64,000 nucleotides of DNA from Ricordea florida (lineage: Eukaryota; Cnidaria; Anthozoa; Corallimorpharia; Ricordeidae): positions 13,826,236 to 13,890,235 of the forward strand of contig OX453282.1 in assembly GCA_949710005.1 (NCBI GenBank), in the 5' to 3' direction. Below are positions 40,081 to 53,000 of this stretch, piece by piece. Under the pieces are notes generated by a model. That model had not been told where the DNA came from. It saw only the letters and a program-made list of their open reading frames with translations, and did no database searches. Made by a program: the position numbers and the translations under genes. Positions within the stretch are counted from its first letter, which is position 1; every line of letters begins with the position of its first letter.

Positions 40081-42007
40081 CCTAATACAGATGCTACAGC
40101 TACTATGGCTACTACACCTACTACACTTAGTAAACCTTTTACACTCACTACAGCTTCTACAGGAACCACAGCTTCTAGACGTAGTACACTTACTACAGCT
40201 ACTACAGTTACTATAGCTCTTACACTTACTACAGATACTACAGCTACTACACGTTCTCCACTTACTACAGCTACAACACTTACTACACTTACTACAGCTA
40301 CTACACTTTCTACAGTTACTACAGCTCCTACAATTGCTACACTTACTACAGCTACTACAGATACTTGAGCTACTACAGATATTACAGCAACTACAGACAC
40401 TACAGGTACTAAAGCTACTACAGCTGCAACACTTACTACACATACTACAGTTGCTACACTTACTACACCTACTACAGCTACTACAGCTGATACACTTACT
40501 ACACCGACTATACCTACTACGGCTACTACAGCCACTACGTTTACTACACTTACTACAGATACTTCGCTTAGTACACTTAACACCTCTACTACACCTTCTA
40601 CACCTACTACAGCTACTACACTTACTACAGCTCTTAAACTTACTACAGATACTACTGTTACTACACGTTTTAAACTTAATACAGCTACTGCAGCTTCTAC
40701 ACTTACTACTTTTACTACAGTTACTACAGCTACTACGCGTTCTTCTTTTACTACAGCTACTACACTTACTACATTGACTACAGCTACTACACTTACTGCA
40801 GATACTATACTTACTACAGTCACTACACTTACTTCACATACTACACCTCCTTCAGCCACTAAACTTACTGCACCCACTAAACTTGCTACAGCCTCTACAC
40901 TTACTACTGTTACCACAGCTACTACACTTACTACAGCTACTACACTTATTACAACTACTACACTTACTACACTTACTACACTTACTGCACTTACTACAGC
41001 TACTACAGATACTACAGCTACTACCGATATTACAGCTACTACAGCTACTACACCTACAACAGTTAGTACATTTACTGCAGCTACTACACTTACTACAGCT
41101 ACTACAGCTACTACCCCTACTAGAGAAACTACAGGTACTACAGCTACTGCACAAACTACCCTTACTACACTTACTACAGCTACTAAACTTACTACACTTA
41201 CTAAAGCTACTACACATACTACAAATACTACAACTACCACAGTTACAATAGCTACTATAGATACTACAGCTACCACACCTAATACACCTGCTACACCTAC
41301 TATACCTACTACACCTACTACACTTTGTACAGCTTTTACACTTACTACATGTAGTACACTTACTACAGCTACTACAACTACTACAGCGTCCACGCGTACA
41401 ACACTTACTACAGCTACTACACTTACTACAGCTCCTACACTTACTAGAGATACTACTGCTACTACACGTTTTATACTTAATACAGCTACCGCAGCCTTTA
41501 CACTTACTACACTTACTACACTTACTACACTTACTACACTTACTACACTTACTGCAGCTACTACACTTACTACGGCTAGTACACTTACTACAGCTACTAC
41601 AGCTACAACAGCTTCTACACGTACTATACTTACAACAGCTACTACACTTACTACAGCTCTTACACTTACTACTAATACTACAGCTACTACACGTTCTACA
41701 CTTACTACAGGTACAACAGCTTCTACACTTACTACACTTATTACAGTCACTACAGCTTCTACACTGTTTTGTTTTACTACAGCTAGTACACTTACTACAC
41801 TTACTACAGATACTACACTTATTACAGATACTACTTTTACTACAGTCACTACACTTACTGCGCCTACTACACTTACTACCGCCACTACTCTTGCTGCACC
41901 TACTACACTTGCTACAGCGACTACACATACTACAGTTATAACAGCTTTTACATATACTACAGCTACTACAGCTACTACAGCTAAAAAACTTACTACACAT
42001 AGTACAG
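40081..42007 (+). repeat. Satellite B block B2, segment a (ACTACA strand)
   Basis: This array of NNTACTACA is co-linear with 22,342-24,430. It is about 160 bp shorter because several 9-mer groups are missing, for example near 40,495-40,530 compared with B1. It opens with the same CCTAATACAGATGCTACA tag. Confidence 0.94.
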
Positions 42008-45000
42008 TTGTAGTAAGTGTAGTAGCTGTGGTAAGTGTACTAAGCGGAGTAGCTGTAGTAAGTGTAGTAAGCGTAGTTGCTATAGTAGCTGTAGTAAGTG
42101 TAGTAGCTGTAGTAAGTGTAGTAGCTGTAAAGATGGTAGTAGATGTAGTAAGTGTAGTAGCTGTAGTATGTGTACTAAGTGTTGCAGCTGTAGTAGCTGT
42201 AGTAGGTGTAGTAATTATAGTAACTGTAATATGTGTAGTAAGTGTTGCAGCTGTAATAGCTTTATTTGCAGTAATATCTGTAGTAGCTGTAATATCTGTA
42301 TTAGGTTTAGTATCTGAAGTAGCTGTAGTAAGTGCAGCAAGTGTAGTAAGTGTAGTAAGTGAAGTAGTTGTGATAAGTTTAGTAGCTGTAGTAAGTGTAG
42401 TAGCTGTTGTAACTGTAGTAAGTTTATTGGCTGTAGCAAGTGTAGTAGGTGCAGTAAGTGTAATGATTGTAGTGAGGGAAGTTTCTGTAGTAAGTGTAGT
42501 AGCTGTAGTAAGTGTAGTAAGTGTAGAAGCTGTAGTAGCTGTAGTAAGTGTAGTAAATGTAGGAGCTGTAGCATCTGTAGTAGCTGTAGTAAGTGTACTT
42601 CGTGTAGAAGCTATAGTCCCATTTGAAGCTGTAGTAAGTGTAGAAGCTGTACAAAGTGTAATAGCTGTAGTAGTTGTAGTAGCTGTAGTAACTTTAGTAC
42701 GTGTAGTACTTGTAGTAAGTGTAGTAGCTGTATTAAGCCTAGTAAGTGTACTAGCTGTAGTAAGTGCAGTAAGTGTAACAAAAGTAGTAGCTGTAGTACC
42801 TGTAGTATCTGTAGTAGGCGTAGTAGCTGCAGTAAGTGTAGCAGCTGTAGTAAGTGTAGTAACTGTAGTAGGTGTAGTAGCTGTAGTAAGTTTAGTAGCT
42901 GTAGTAAGTGTAGTAAGTGTAGAAGCTGTAGTAGCTGTAGTAAGTGTAGTAAATGTAGGAGCTGTAGCAACTGTAGTAGCTGTAGTAAGTGTACTTCGTA
43001 TAGAAGCTATAGTTCCATTTGAAGCTTGTACTAAGTGTAGAAAATGTACTAAGTGTAGTAGGTGTAGTAGCTTTAGTAGCAGTAGCATCTGTATTAATTG
43101 TAATAGCTGTAGTAGCCGTAGAAGCTGTAGTAAGTGTATTAGGTGTAGTACTTTTAGTAAGTGTAGTAGCTGTAGTAAGCGTAGTTAGTGTAGTAGCTGT
43201 AGTAAGTGTAGTAAATGTAGCAAGTGTAGTAGCTGTGGTACCTGTAGTATCTGTAGTAGGCATAGTAGCTGTAGTAAGCGTAGTAGCTAAAGTAAGTGTA
43301 GTAACTGTAGTAGGTGTAGTAGCTGTAGGAAGTGTAGTGGCTGTACTAACTGTAGTAGCTGTAGTGATAGTAGTAGATTAAGTAAGTATAGTAGCTGTAG
43401 TATGTGTAGTAAGTGTTGCAGCTGTAGTAGCTTTAGTAGCTGTAGTATCTATAGTAGCTGTAATATCTATAGTAGCTGTAGTACCTGTAGTAGCTGTATT
43501 AAGTGCAGTAAGTGTAGAAGTTGTAATAACTGTAATAGCTGTATTAAGTATAGTAGCTGTTGTAACTGTGGTAAGTGTTTTAGCTGTAGCAAGTGTAGAG
43601 GTGCAGTAAGTGCAGTGGCTGTAGAAAGTGTAGTAGGTTGAGTAAGTGTAGTGACTGTAGCATGTATAGTATGTGTAGTAAGTGTAGTAGCTGTAGTAAG
43701 TGTAGTAAGTTTAGTAGCCGTATCAAAAGTAGAACGTGTAGTAGCTGTTCTAACTGTAGTAAGTGTAGTAAGTGTACTAGCTGCAGTAGCTGTATTAAGT
43801 GTAAAACGTGTAGTAGCAGTAGTATCTGTAGTATGTGTAAGAGCTGTAGTAAGTGTAGTACCTGTAGTAAGTGTAGTAGGTGTAGTAGCAGTAGTAGCTA
43901 TAGTAGCTGTAGTAACTGTAGTAGTTGTAGTATTTGTAGTAAGTGTGGTACGTCTAGTAGCTTTAGTAAGTGTAGTAAGTTTAGTGGCTGTAGGAAGTGT
44001 AGTAAGTGTAGTTTCAACAGTAGCTGTAGTACCTGTAGTATCTTTAGTAGGGGTAGTAGCTGTAGTAGCTGTAGTAAGTGTAGTAGCTGCAGTTAATGTA
44101 GTAACTGTAGTAGGTGTAGTAGCTGTGGTAAGTGTAGTAAGTGTAGTAGCTCTGGTAAAGTGTACTAAGCAGATTAGCTGTAGTAAGTGTAGTAAGCGTA
44201 GTTGCTGTAGTAGCTGTAGTAAGTGTAGTGGCTGTAGAAAGTGTAGTAGCTTTTATAACTGTAGTAAGTGTAGTGGCCGTAGAAAGCGTAGTAGGTGCAG
44301 TAAGCGTAGTGGCTGTAGGAAGTGTAGTAGGTGCAGTAAGTGTAGTGACTGTAGTATGTGTAGTATCTGTAGTAACTGTAGTAAGTGTAAAAGATGTAGT
44401 AGCTGTAGTAAGTGTAGTACGTGTAAAAGCTGTAGTAGCTGTAGTAGCTGTAGTAAGTGTACTAGCTGTAGTAAGTGTAGTAGCTGCAGTAAGTGTAGTA
44501 GGTGTAGTAGGTGTAGTAAGTGTTGTAGCTGTAGTAAGTGTAGTAGCTGTAGTAAGTGTAGTAAGTGTAGTAGCTGTAGTGAAAGTTGATCGTGTAGTAG
44601 CTGTAGTAACTGTAGTAACTGTAGTAAGTGTAGAAGCTGTAGTAGCTGTAGTAAGTGTAGTAAATGTAGGAGCTGTAATAACTGTAGTAAGTATAGTAGC
44701 TGTAGTAAGTGTAGTAAGTGTAGTAGCTGTAGTAAGTGTAGAACGTGTAGTAGCTCTAGTATCTCTAGTTAGTGTAAAAGCTATAGTAACTGTAGTTGCT
44801 GTAGTAAGTGTACTACGTTTAAAACCTGTAGTTCCTGTAGAAGCTGTAGTAAGTCTAGTAGCTGTACTAAGTGTAGTAGGTTTAGTAGCTGTAACATCTG
44901 TATTAGATGTAGTAGCTGTAGTAGCTGTAGTAAGTGTACTAGCAAAACTAAGTATAGTAGCTGCAGTAAGTGTAGTAGGTGTAGTAGGTGTAGTAAGTTT

Positions 45001-45203
45001 AGTAAATGTAGGAGCTGTAATAACTGTAGTAAGTGTAGTAGCTGTAGTAAGTTTAGTAAGTGTAGTAGCTGTAGTAAGTGTAGAACGTGTAGTAGCTCTA
45101 GTATCTGTAGTTAGTGTAAGAGCTGAGTAACTTGAGTTGCCGTAGTAAGTGTACAACGTGTAAAAGCTGTAGTTCCTGTAAAAGCTGTAGTAAGCTCTCA
45201 TAA
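42008..45203 (-). repeat. Satellite B block B2, segment b (TGTAGT strand)
   Basis: This TGTAGTANN array is co-linear with 24,431-27,455. Local gains and losses of 9-mers shift the offset from 17,575 to about 17,750 bp across the segment. Tag variants of GCATCTGTATTAGGTGT occur, for example GCATCTGTATTAATTGT near 43,086. Confidence 0.93.
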
Positions 45204-47174
45204 GCTGCTACAGCTACTATACTTACTACACCTACTACACTTAGTACAGCTACTACACTAACTACATCTAGTACATTTACTACAGCTACTACAGCTACTA
45301 CAGCTTCCACACGTACTACCCTTACTTTAGCTACTACACTTCCTGCAGCTTCTAGATTACTCCAGATATTACTGCTACTACACGTTTTACACTTAATACA
45401 CCTACTGCAGCTTGTACACTTACTACACTTACTACAGTGCCTAGATCTACTACACGTTCTACTTTTACTACAGCTACTACACTTACTACACTTACTACAG
45501 CTACTACACTTACTACGGATACTATACTTACTACAGTCACTACACTTACTGTACCTACTACACTTCGTACAGCAACAACACTGACTGCACCTACTACACC
45601 TGCTACAGCCACTACACTTACTACAGTCACAACAGTTACTACACTTACTACTGCTACTACACTTATTACAACTTCGACACTTTTTACACTTACTACACTT
45701 ACTGGATTTACTACAGCTACTACAGACACTACAGCTACTACAGGTAATACAGCTGCTACATATCTACACCTACTAAAGCTACTACATCTGCAACACTTAC
45801 TACACATACTACAGTTACTACACTTACTAAACTTACTACAGCTACTACACTTACTACTGTTACTACAACTACAATACTTACTACAACTACTACACCTACT
45901 GCAGTTACTAAAGCTACTACACCTACTACACTTAGTGCGGCAACTACACTTACTATAGCTTGTACAGGAACTACAGCTTCTACACGAAGTACACTTACTA
46001 CCGCTACTAAAGCTACTACACGTTCTACCTTTACTACAGCTACTACAGTTACTACACTTACTACAGCTACTACACTTACTACACCTACGACAGCTACTAC
46101 AGCTTCAAAATTTACTACACATACCACAGCTACTACACTTACTACATCTACTTTTATAACTACAGCTACTACACTTACTACAGCCACTACACTTACTACA
46201 GCTACTACACCTACTACAGTTACTACACTTACTACAGCTACTACACGTGCTACAGCTACTACGCCTACTACAGATACTACAGGTACTAAAGCTACTACAC
46301 TTGCTACACATACTACACTTACTAAATCTACTACACTTACTACACTTAGTACAGCTACTACACTTACTACACTTACTACAGCTACTATACTTACTACAAC
46401 TACTACACCTACTGCAGTTACTAAAGCTACTACGGCTACTACAGCTACCACACCTAATACAGATGCAACAGCTACTAAGGCTACTACACTTACTACACTT
46501 AGTACAGCTACTACACTTACTACACCTTCTACAGGAACTGCAGCTTCTACACGAAGTACACTTACTACAGCTACTACAGTTACTATAGCTCTTACACTTA
46601 CTACAGATACTACAGCTACTACACGTTCTACACTTACTACAGCTACAAAACTTACTACACTTACTATAGGTACTACACTTACTACAAATACTACAGCTAC
46701 TACACTTACTACACTTACTACAGAAACTACACTTTTTACAGTCACTATACTTACTGGACCTACTACACTTGCTACAGCCAATACACTTACTACAGTTACA
46801 ACAGCTACCAGAATTACTACAGCTACTAAACTTATTTCAACTACTACACTAACTACACTAACTACACTTCCTGCACTTACTACAGCTACTTCAGATACTA
46901 CAGCTACTCAGATATTACAGCTACAACACTTACTACACATACTACAGTTACTACAGTTACTACACCTACTACAGCTACTAAAGCGGCAACACTTTCTACA
47001 CATAATACACCTACTACACTTAATACATCTACTACAATCACTACAGCTACTAAAGCCACTACACTTACTACAGCTACTACAGCCACTACGCTTACTACAC
47101 TTACTACAGCTACTTCGCTTAGTACACTTACCACAGCTACTTTACTTACTACACTTACTACCGCTACTACACTG
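45204..47174 (+). repeat. Satellite B block B2, segment c (ACTACA strand)
   Basis: This is co-linear with 27,456-29,839 but about 400 bp shorter. It holds the shared register slip GCTACTCAG at 46,904-46,911. The last 130 bp (from 47,045) lie in the palindrome spacer. Confidence 0.93.
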
Positions 47175-47856
47175 TAGTGTAGTAACTGTAGTATGTGTAG
47201 TAAGGGTTTTTCAACTGTAGTAGCCGTAGTAGCTGTAGTAACTGTGGTAGGTGTAGTAGTTGTAGTAAGTGTAGTAAATGTAGTAGCTGTAGTAAGTGTA
47301 GGTGCAGTAAGTGTAGTAAGTGTAGAAAGTGTAGTAAGTTTAGTAGCTGTAGTAAAAGTAAAAAGTGCAGTAGCGGTAGTAACTGTAGTAAGTGTAGAAC
47401 GTCTAGTAGCTGTAGTATCAGTAGTAAGTGTAAGAGCTTTAGTAAGTGTAGTAGCTGTAGTAAGTGTACTATCTGTAGTAAGTGTAGAAGCTATACTAAG
47501 TGTAATGGATGTAGTAAGTGTAGTGACTGTAGCAAGTCTAGTAGGTGCAGTAAGTGTAGTGGCTATAGGAAGTGTAGTAGGTGCAGTAAGTGTAGTGACT
47601 GTAGTAAGTGTAATATCTTTACTAAGTGTAGTAGCTGTAGTAAGTGTCGTAAGTGTAGTACCTGTAGCAAAAGTAGAACGTGTAGTAGCTGTAGTAACTG
47701 TAGTAAGTGTAATAAGTTTAGAAGCTGTAGTAGCTGTAGTAAGTGTAGTAAATGTATGACCTGTAGTAACTGTAATAAGTGTAGTAAGTGTAGTAGCTGT
47801 AGTAAGTGTAGTTAGTGTAGTAGCTGTAGTAAGTGTAGAACGTGTAGTAGCTGTAG
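47045..47856. repeat. Palindrome spacer (812 bp) between the inverted arms
   Basis: The spacer is satellite B with no mirror partner. It contains the 47,166-47,183 inverted repeat and then TGTAGT-sense units co-linear with 29,840-30,566 of block B1. The right border is a clean break in 9-bp register: CTGTAG meets GTAGTGATTG at 47,856/47,857, whereas B1 continues regularly at the same place. This is the best candidate for the actual inversion breakpoint. Confidence 0.82.
47166..47183. repeat. Perfect inverted repeat at a satellite B strand switch (B2 copy)
   Basis: The 18-bp sequence is the same as at 29831-29848, with 8-bp arms around GT. It marks the switch from ACTACA to TGTAGT units inside the palindrome spacer. 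Confidence 0.9.
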
Positions 47857-50085
47857 GTAGTGATTGTAGTAGATGTATTAAGTGTAGTAGGTGTATTATG
47901 TGTAGAAAGTGTTGCCGCTTTAGTAGCTGTAGTAGGTGTAGTATTTGTAGTAACTGTAGCATGTGTAGTAAGTGTTGTAGCTGTAATATCTGAGTAGGTG
48001 TAGTATCTGAAGTAGCTGTAGTAAGTGCAGTAAGTGTAGTTAGTGTAGTTAGTGTAGTAGTTGAAATAAGTTTAGTAGCTGTAGTAATTGTGGTAGCTGT
48101 TGTAACTGTAGTAAGTGTATTGGCTGTAGCAAGTGTAGTAGGTCCAGTAAGTGTAGTGACTCTAGAAAGTGTAGTTTCTGTTGTAAGTGTAGTAAGTGTA
48201 GTAGCTGTAGTATTTGTAGTAAGTGTAGTACCTATAGTAAGTGTAGCAAGTTTTGTAAATGTAGTAAGTGTAGAACGTGTAGTAGCTGTAGTATCTGTAG
48301 TAAGTGTAAGAGCTAAAGTAACTGTAGTAGCTGTAGTAAATGTACTTCGTGTAGAAGCTGCAGTTCCTGTACAAGCTGTAGTAAGTTTAGTAGCTGTACT
48401 AAGTGTAGTAAGTGTAGTAGCCTTAGTAGCTGTTGCATCTTTATTAGGTGTGGTGGCTGTAGTAGCCGTAGTAGCTGTAGTAACTGCAGTAGGTGTAGTA
48501 CTTGTAGTAAGTATAGTAGCTGTAGTAAGTGCAGTAAGTGTAGTAGCTGTAGTAAGTGTAGTAAGTGTAGTAGATTTAGTAAGTGTAGTAAGTGTAGCAA
48601 GTGTAGTAGCTGTAGTACCTGTAGTATCTGTGGTAGGCGTAGTAGCTGTAGCACGTGTAGTAGCTGTAGTAAGTGTAGTAACTGTAGTAGGTGTAGTAGC
48701 TGTAGTAAGTCTAGTGGCTGTAGTAAGTGTAGTAGCTGTAGTTATAAAAGTAGATGTAGTAAGTGTAGTAGCTGTGGTATATGTAGTAAGTTTTGCAGCT
48801 GTAGTAGCTGTCGTAGGTGTAGTAAGTGTAGTTGCTGTAGTAAGTGTAGTAACTGTAGTAGCTGTAGTAAAGGTAGAACGTGTAGTAGCCTTAGTAGCTG
48901 TACTGAGTGTGGTAAATGTAAAAGCTGTAGTAACTGTAGTAAGTGTAGTACCTAAAGTAAGTGTAGTAAGTTTTCTAGCTGTAGTAAGTGTAGAACGTGT
49001 AGTAGCTGTAGTATCTGTAGTAAGTGTAAGAGCTGTATTAACTGTAGTAGCTGTAGTAAGTGTATTTCGTGTAGAAGCTGTAGTTCCTTTAGAAGCTATA
49101 GTAAGTGTAGTTGCTGTACTAAGTGCAGTAGGTGTAGTAGCTTTAGTAACTGCAGTAGGTGTAGTAGTTGTAGTAAGTATAGTAGCTGTAGTAACTGTAG
49201 TAAGTGTAGTAGCTGTAGTAAGTGTAGTAAGTGTAGCAAGTGTAGTAGCTGTTGTACCTGTAGTATCTGTAGTAGACGTAGGAGCTGTAGCAAGTGAAGT
49301 AGCTTTAGTAAGTGTATTAACTGTAGTAGGTGCAGTTGCTTTAGTAAAGGTAGTGGCTGTAGTAAGTGTAGTAGCTGTAGTTATGGAAGTAGATGTAGTA
49401 AGTGTAGTAGCTGTAGTATGTGTAGTAAGTGTTGCAGCTGTAGTAGCTGTAGTAAGCATAGTAAGTTTAGTAACTGTAGTATGTGTAGTAAGTGTTGCAG
49501 TTGTAGTAGCTTTAGTAGGTGTAGTATATGTAGCAGCTGTATTACATGTAGTAGCTGTAGTGTCTGTAGTAGCTGTGGTAAGTGCAGTAAGTGTAGTAAG
49601 TGTAGTAAGTGTCGAAGTTGTAATAAGTGTAGTAGCTGTAGTAAGTGTAGTAGCTGTTGTAACTGTAGTAAGTGTAGTGGATGTAGCAGGTGTAGTACGT
49701 GCAGTCAGTGTTGTTGCTGTACGAAGTGTAGTAGGTACAGTAAGTGTAGTGACTGTAGTAAGTATAGTATCCGTAGTAAGTGTAGTAGCTGTAGTAGGTG
49801 TAGTAAGTGTAGTAGCTGTAGTAAAAGTAGAACGTGTAGTAGATCTAGGCACTGTAGTAAGTGTAGTAAGTGTACAAGCTGCAGTAGGTGTATTAAGTGT
49901 AAAACGTGTAGTAGCAGTGATATCTGTAGTAAACTAGAAGCTGCAGAAAGTGTAGTAGCTAAAGTAAGGGTAGTACGTGTGGAAGCTGTAGTAGCTGTAG
50001 TAGCTGTAGTAAATGTACTAGATGTAGTTAGTGTAGTAGCTGTACTAAGTGTTGTAGGTGTAGTAAGTATAGTAGCTGTAGAAGC
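47175..50085 (-). repeat. Satellite B block B2, segment d (TGTAGT strand)
   Basis: The first 680 bp are spacer. From 47,857 the array is the reverse complement of segment c. The mirrored register slip is at 47,989-47,997 (TGAGTAG). A long frame (48090-49937 plus) encodes only Val-Val-Xaa repeats. It mirrors frames on the opposite strand of the left arm and is not a gene. Confidence 0.93.
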
Positions 50086-53000
50086 TTACTAGAGCTTACT
50101 ACAGCTTTTACAGGAACTACCGCTTTTACACGTTTTAATTTTAATACGGCAACTAGAGTTACTCAGCTCTTACACTAACTACAGATACTAGAGCTACTAC
50201 ACGTTCTACACTTACTACAGCTGCTACACTTACTTAACTTACAACAGCTACTACACTTACTACAGTTATTACAGCTCCTACATTTACTACACTTACTACA
50301 CCTACTACACCTAGTACACTTACTGCAGCTACTACACTTACTACAGCTAGTACACTTACTACAGCTACTACAGCTATTACATCTAATACAGATGTTACAG
50401 CTACTAAACCTACTACACTTAGTACAGGTACTAGACTTATTACAGCTTCTACAGGAACTACAGGTTTTACACGTAGTACACATACTACAGCAACTACAGT
50501 TACTACAGCTCTTACACCAACTGCAGATACTAGAGCTACTACACGTTCTACACTTACTACAGCTACTACACTTACTACACTTACTACAGCTACTATACTT
50601 ACTACACTTACTAGAGCTCGTACATTTACTACACTTACTACAGCTACTACAGCTTCTACCTTACTACAGTTACTACAGTTACTACAGCTACTACACTTAC
50701 TACACTTACTACAGCTACTACACTTACTACAGCTACAACACTTACTACACCTACTACACCTACTACACTTACTGCAGCTACTACACTTACTACAGCGAGT
50801 ACACTTACTACAGCTACTACAGCTATTCTACACGTACTACACTTACTACAGCTACTACACTTACTAGAGCTCTTACACTTACTACTGATACTAAAGCTAC
50901 TACACGTTCTACACTTACTACAGCTACTACATCTTTTACACTTACTACAGTTACTACAGATACTACACATACTACAGTCACTACACTTACTGCACCTACT
51001 ACACTTCCTACAGCCACTACGCTTACTGCACCTACTACGCTTTTTACGGCCACTACACTTACTACAGCTACTACAGCAACTACGCTTACCACACTTACTA
51101 CAGCTACTCTGCTTAGTACACTTTACCACAGCTACTACACTTACTACACTTACTAAAGCTACTACACCAACTACAGTTACTACAAAAACATCAGCTCCTA
51201 CACTTACTAGAGCTACTACAGCTACTACCCCTACTACAGATACTACAGTTACTACAGCTACTGAAGAAACTACACTTACTACACGTCCTACAGCTACTAA
51301 ACTTACTACACTTACTAAAGCTACTAGACGTACTACACTTACTACAAATACTACAACTACTACAGTTACTACAGCTACTATAGCTACTACAGCTACTACA
51401 CCTAATACAGCTGCTACAGCTACTATACGTACTACACCTACTACACTTACTACAGCTACTACACTTACTACACATACTATACATGCTACAGTCACTACAC
51501 TTACTCAACCTACTACACTTCCTACAGCCACTGCACTTACTGCACCTCTACACTTGCTACAGCCAAAACACTTACCACAGTTACAAGTGCTACTATACTT
51601 ACAACAGCTACTACAGTTATTACAACTTCTACACTTACTGCACTTACTACAGCTACTACAGATACTACAGCTTCTACAGATACTACAGCTACTAAAGGTA
51701 CTACAGCTGCAACACCTTCTACACATACTACAATTACTACACTTACTACACCTCGTAGAGCTATTACAGTTGCAACAGTTACTACACATACTACAGCTAC
51801 TACACTTACTAAATCTCCTACCATCACTACAGCTACTACACTTTCTACAGCCACTACAGTTACTACAGCTACTACACCTACTACACTTAATGCACTTACT
51901 ACAGCTACTAAACTTACTACAGCTACTACGCCTACTACAGATACTACAGGTTCTACAGCTACTACACTTGCTACACTTGTTACACTTACTACATCTCTTA
52001 CACTTACTACACTTACTACAGCTACTAGACTTACTACACTTACTACAACTGCAACACCTACTGCAGTTACTACATTTACTACGGCTACTACAGCTACTAC
52101 ACCTAATACAGATGGTACAGCTACCAGCTACCAAACCTACTACACCTATTACACTTAGTACAGCTACTAGACTTACTACAGCTTCTACAGGAACTACAGC
52201 TTCTACACGTAGTACACTTATTACAGCTACTACAGTTACTACAGCTTTTACACTTACTACAGCTACTACACGTTCTACACTTACTACAGCTACTAAACTT
52301 ACTACACTTACTACAGCTACTACACTTACTACACTTATTACAGTTACTACAGGCCATACATTTACTACAATTACTACAGCTACTACAGCTTCTACACTTA
52401 TTACACTTACTAAAGTTACTACAGCTACTACACTTCTACTTTTGCTACAGCTACTAGACGTACTACACTTACTACAAATACTACAACTACTACAGTTACT
52501 ACAGCTACTATAGCTACTGCAGAAACTACACTTACTACACTTCCTACGGCTACTAAACTTACTACACTTACTAAAGCTACTAGACGTACAACACTTACTA
52601 CAAATACTACAACTACTACAGTTACTACACTTACTAGAGCTACTACAGCTACTACCCCTACTACAGATACTACAGTTACTACAGCTACTGCAGAAACTAC
52701 ACTTACTACACTTCCTACAGCTACTAAACTTACTACACTTACTAAAGCTACTAGACGTACTACACTTACTACAAATACTACAACTACTACAGTTACTACA
52801 GCTACTATAGCTACTACAGCTACTACACCTAATACAGCTGCTACAGCTACTTTACGTACTACACCTACTACACTTACTACAGCTACTACACTTACTACAG
52901 CTCTTACACTTACTACAGATACTACTGCTACTACACGTTTTACACCATACAGCTACTGCAGCTAGTACAGTTACTACACTTACTACAGTTAGAACAGCTA

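Larger units (their letters stand above)
32586..47044 (+). repeat. Left arm of a giant imperfect palindrome
   Basis: This arm contains satellite A, the fold-back, and the first 7 kb of block B2. Read inward it matches the reverse complement of 47,857-64,000: the A/B border (40,081 against 56,890), strand switches (42,007 against 54,803; 45,203 against 50,085), the register slip (46,904 against 47,997) and the A fold-back (38,649 against 58,141). Over the stretch compared by eye (40,774-40,920 against 56,072 backward) only about two differences occur in roughly 150 bp. The arm ends at CAATCACTAC. Confidence 0.85.

Noticed and set aside
40038..43088. A 1016-codon minus-strand frame
   Set aside because: It changes from Thr-Thr-Xaa to Val-Val-Xaa where the DNA repeat changes strand, overlaps long frames on the other strand, and has no non-repeat sequence.
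47045..47856. Palindrome as a sequencing hairpin or chimeric-read artefact
   Set aside because: Arms differ by substitutions and by a 1.4-1.7-kb arm-specific duplication. The artefact would give near-identical arms. Read-level proof is still lacking.
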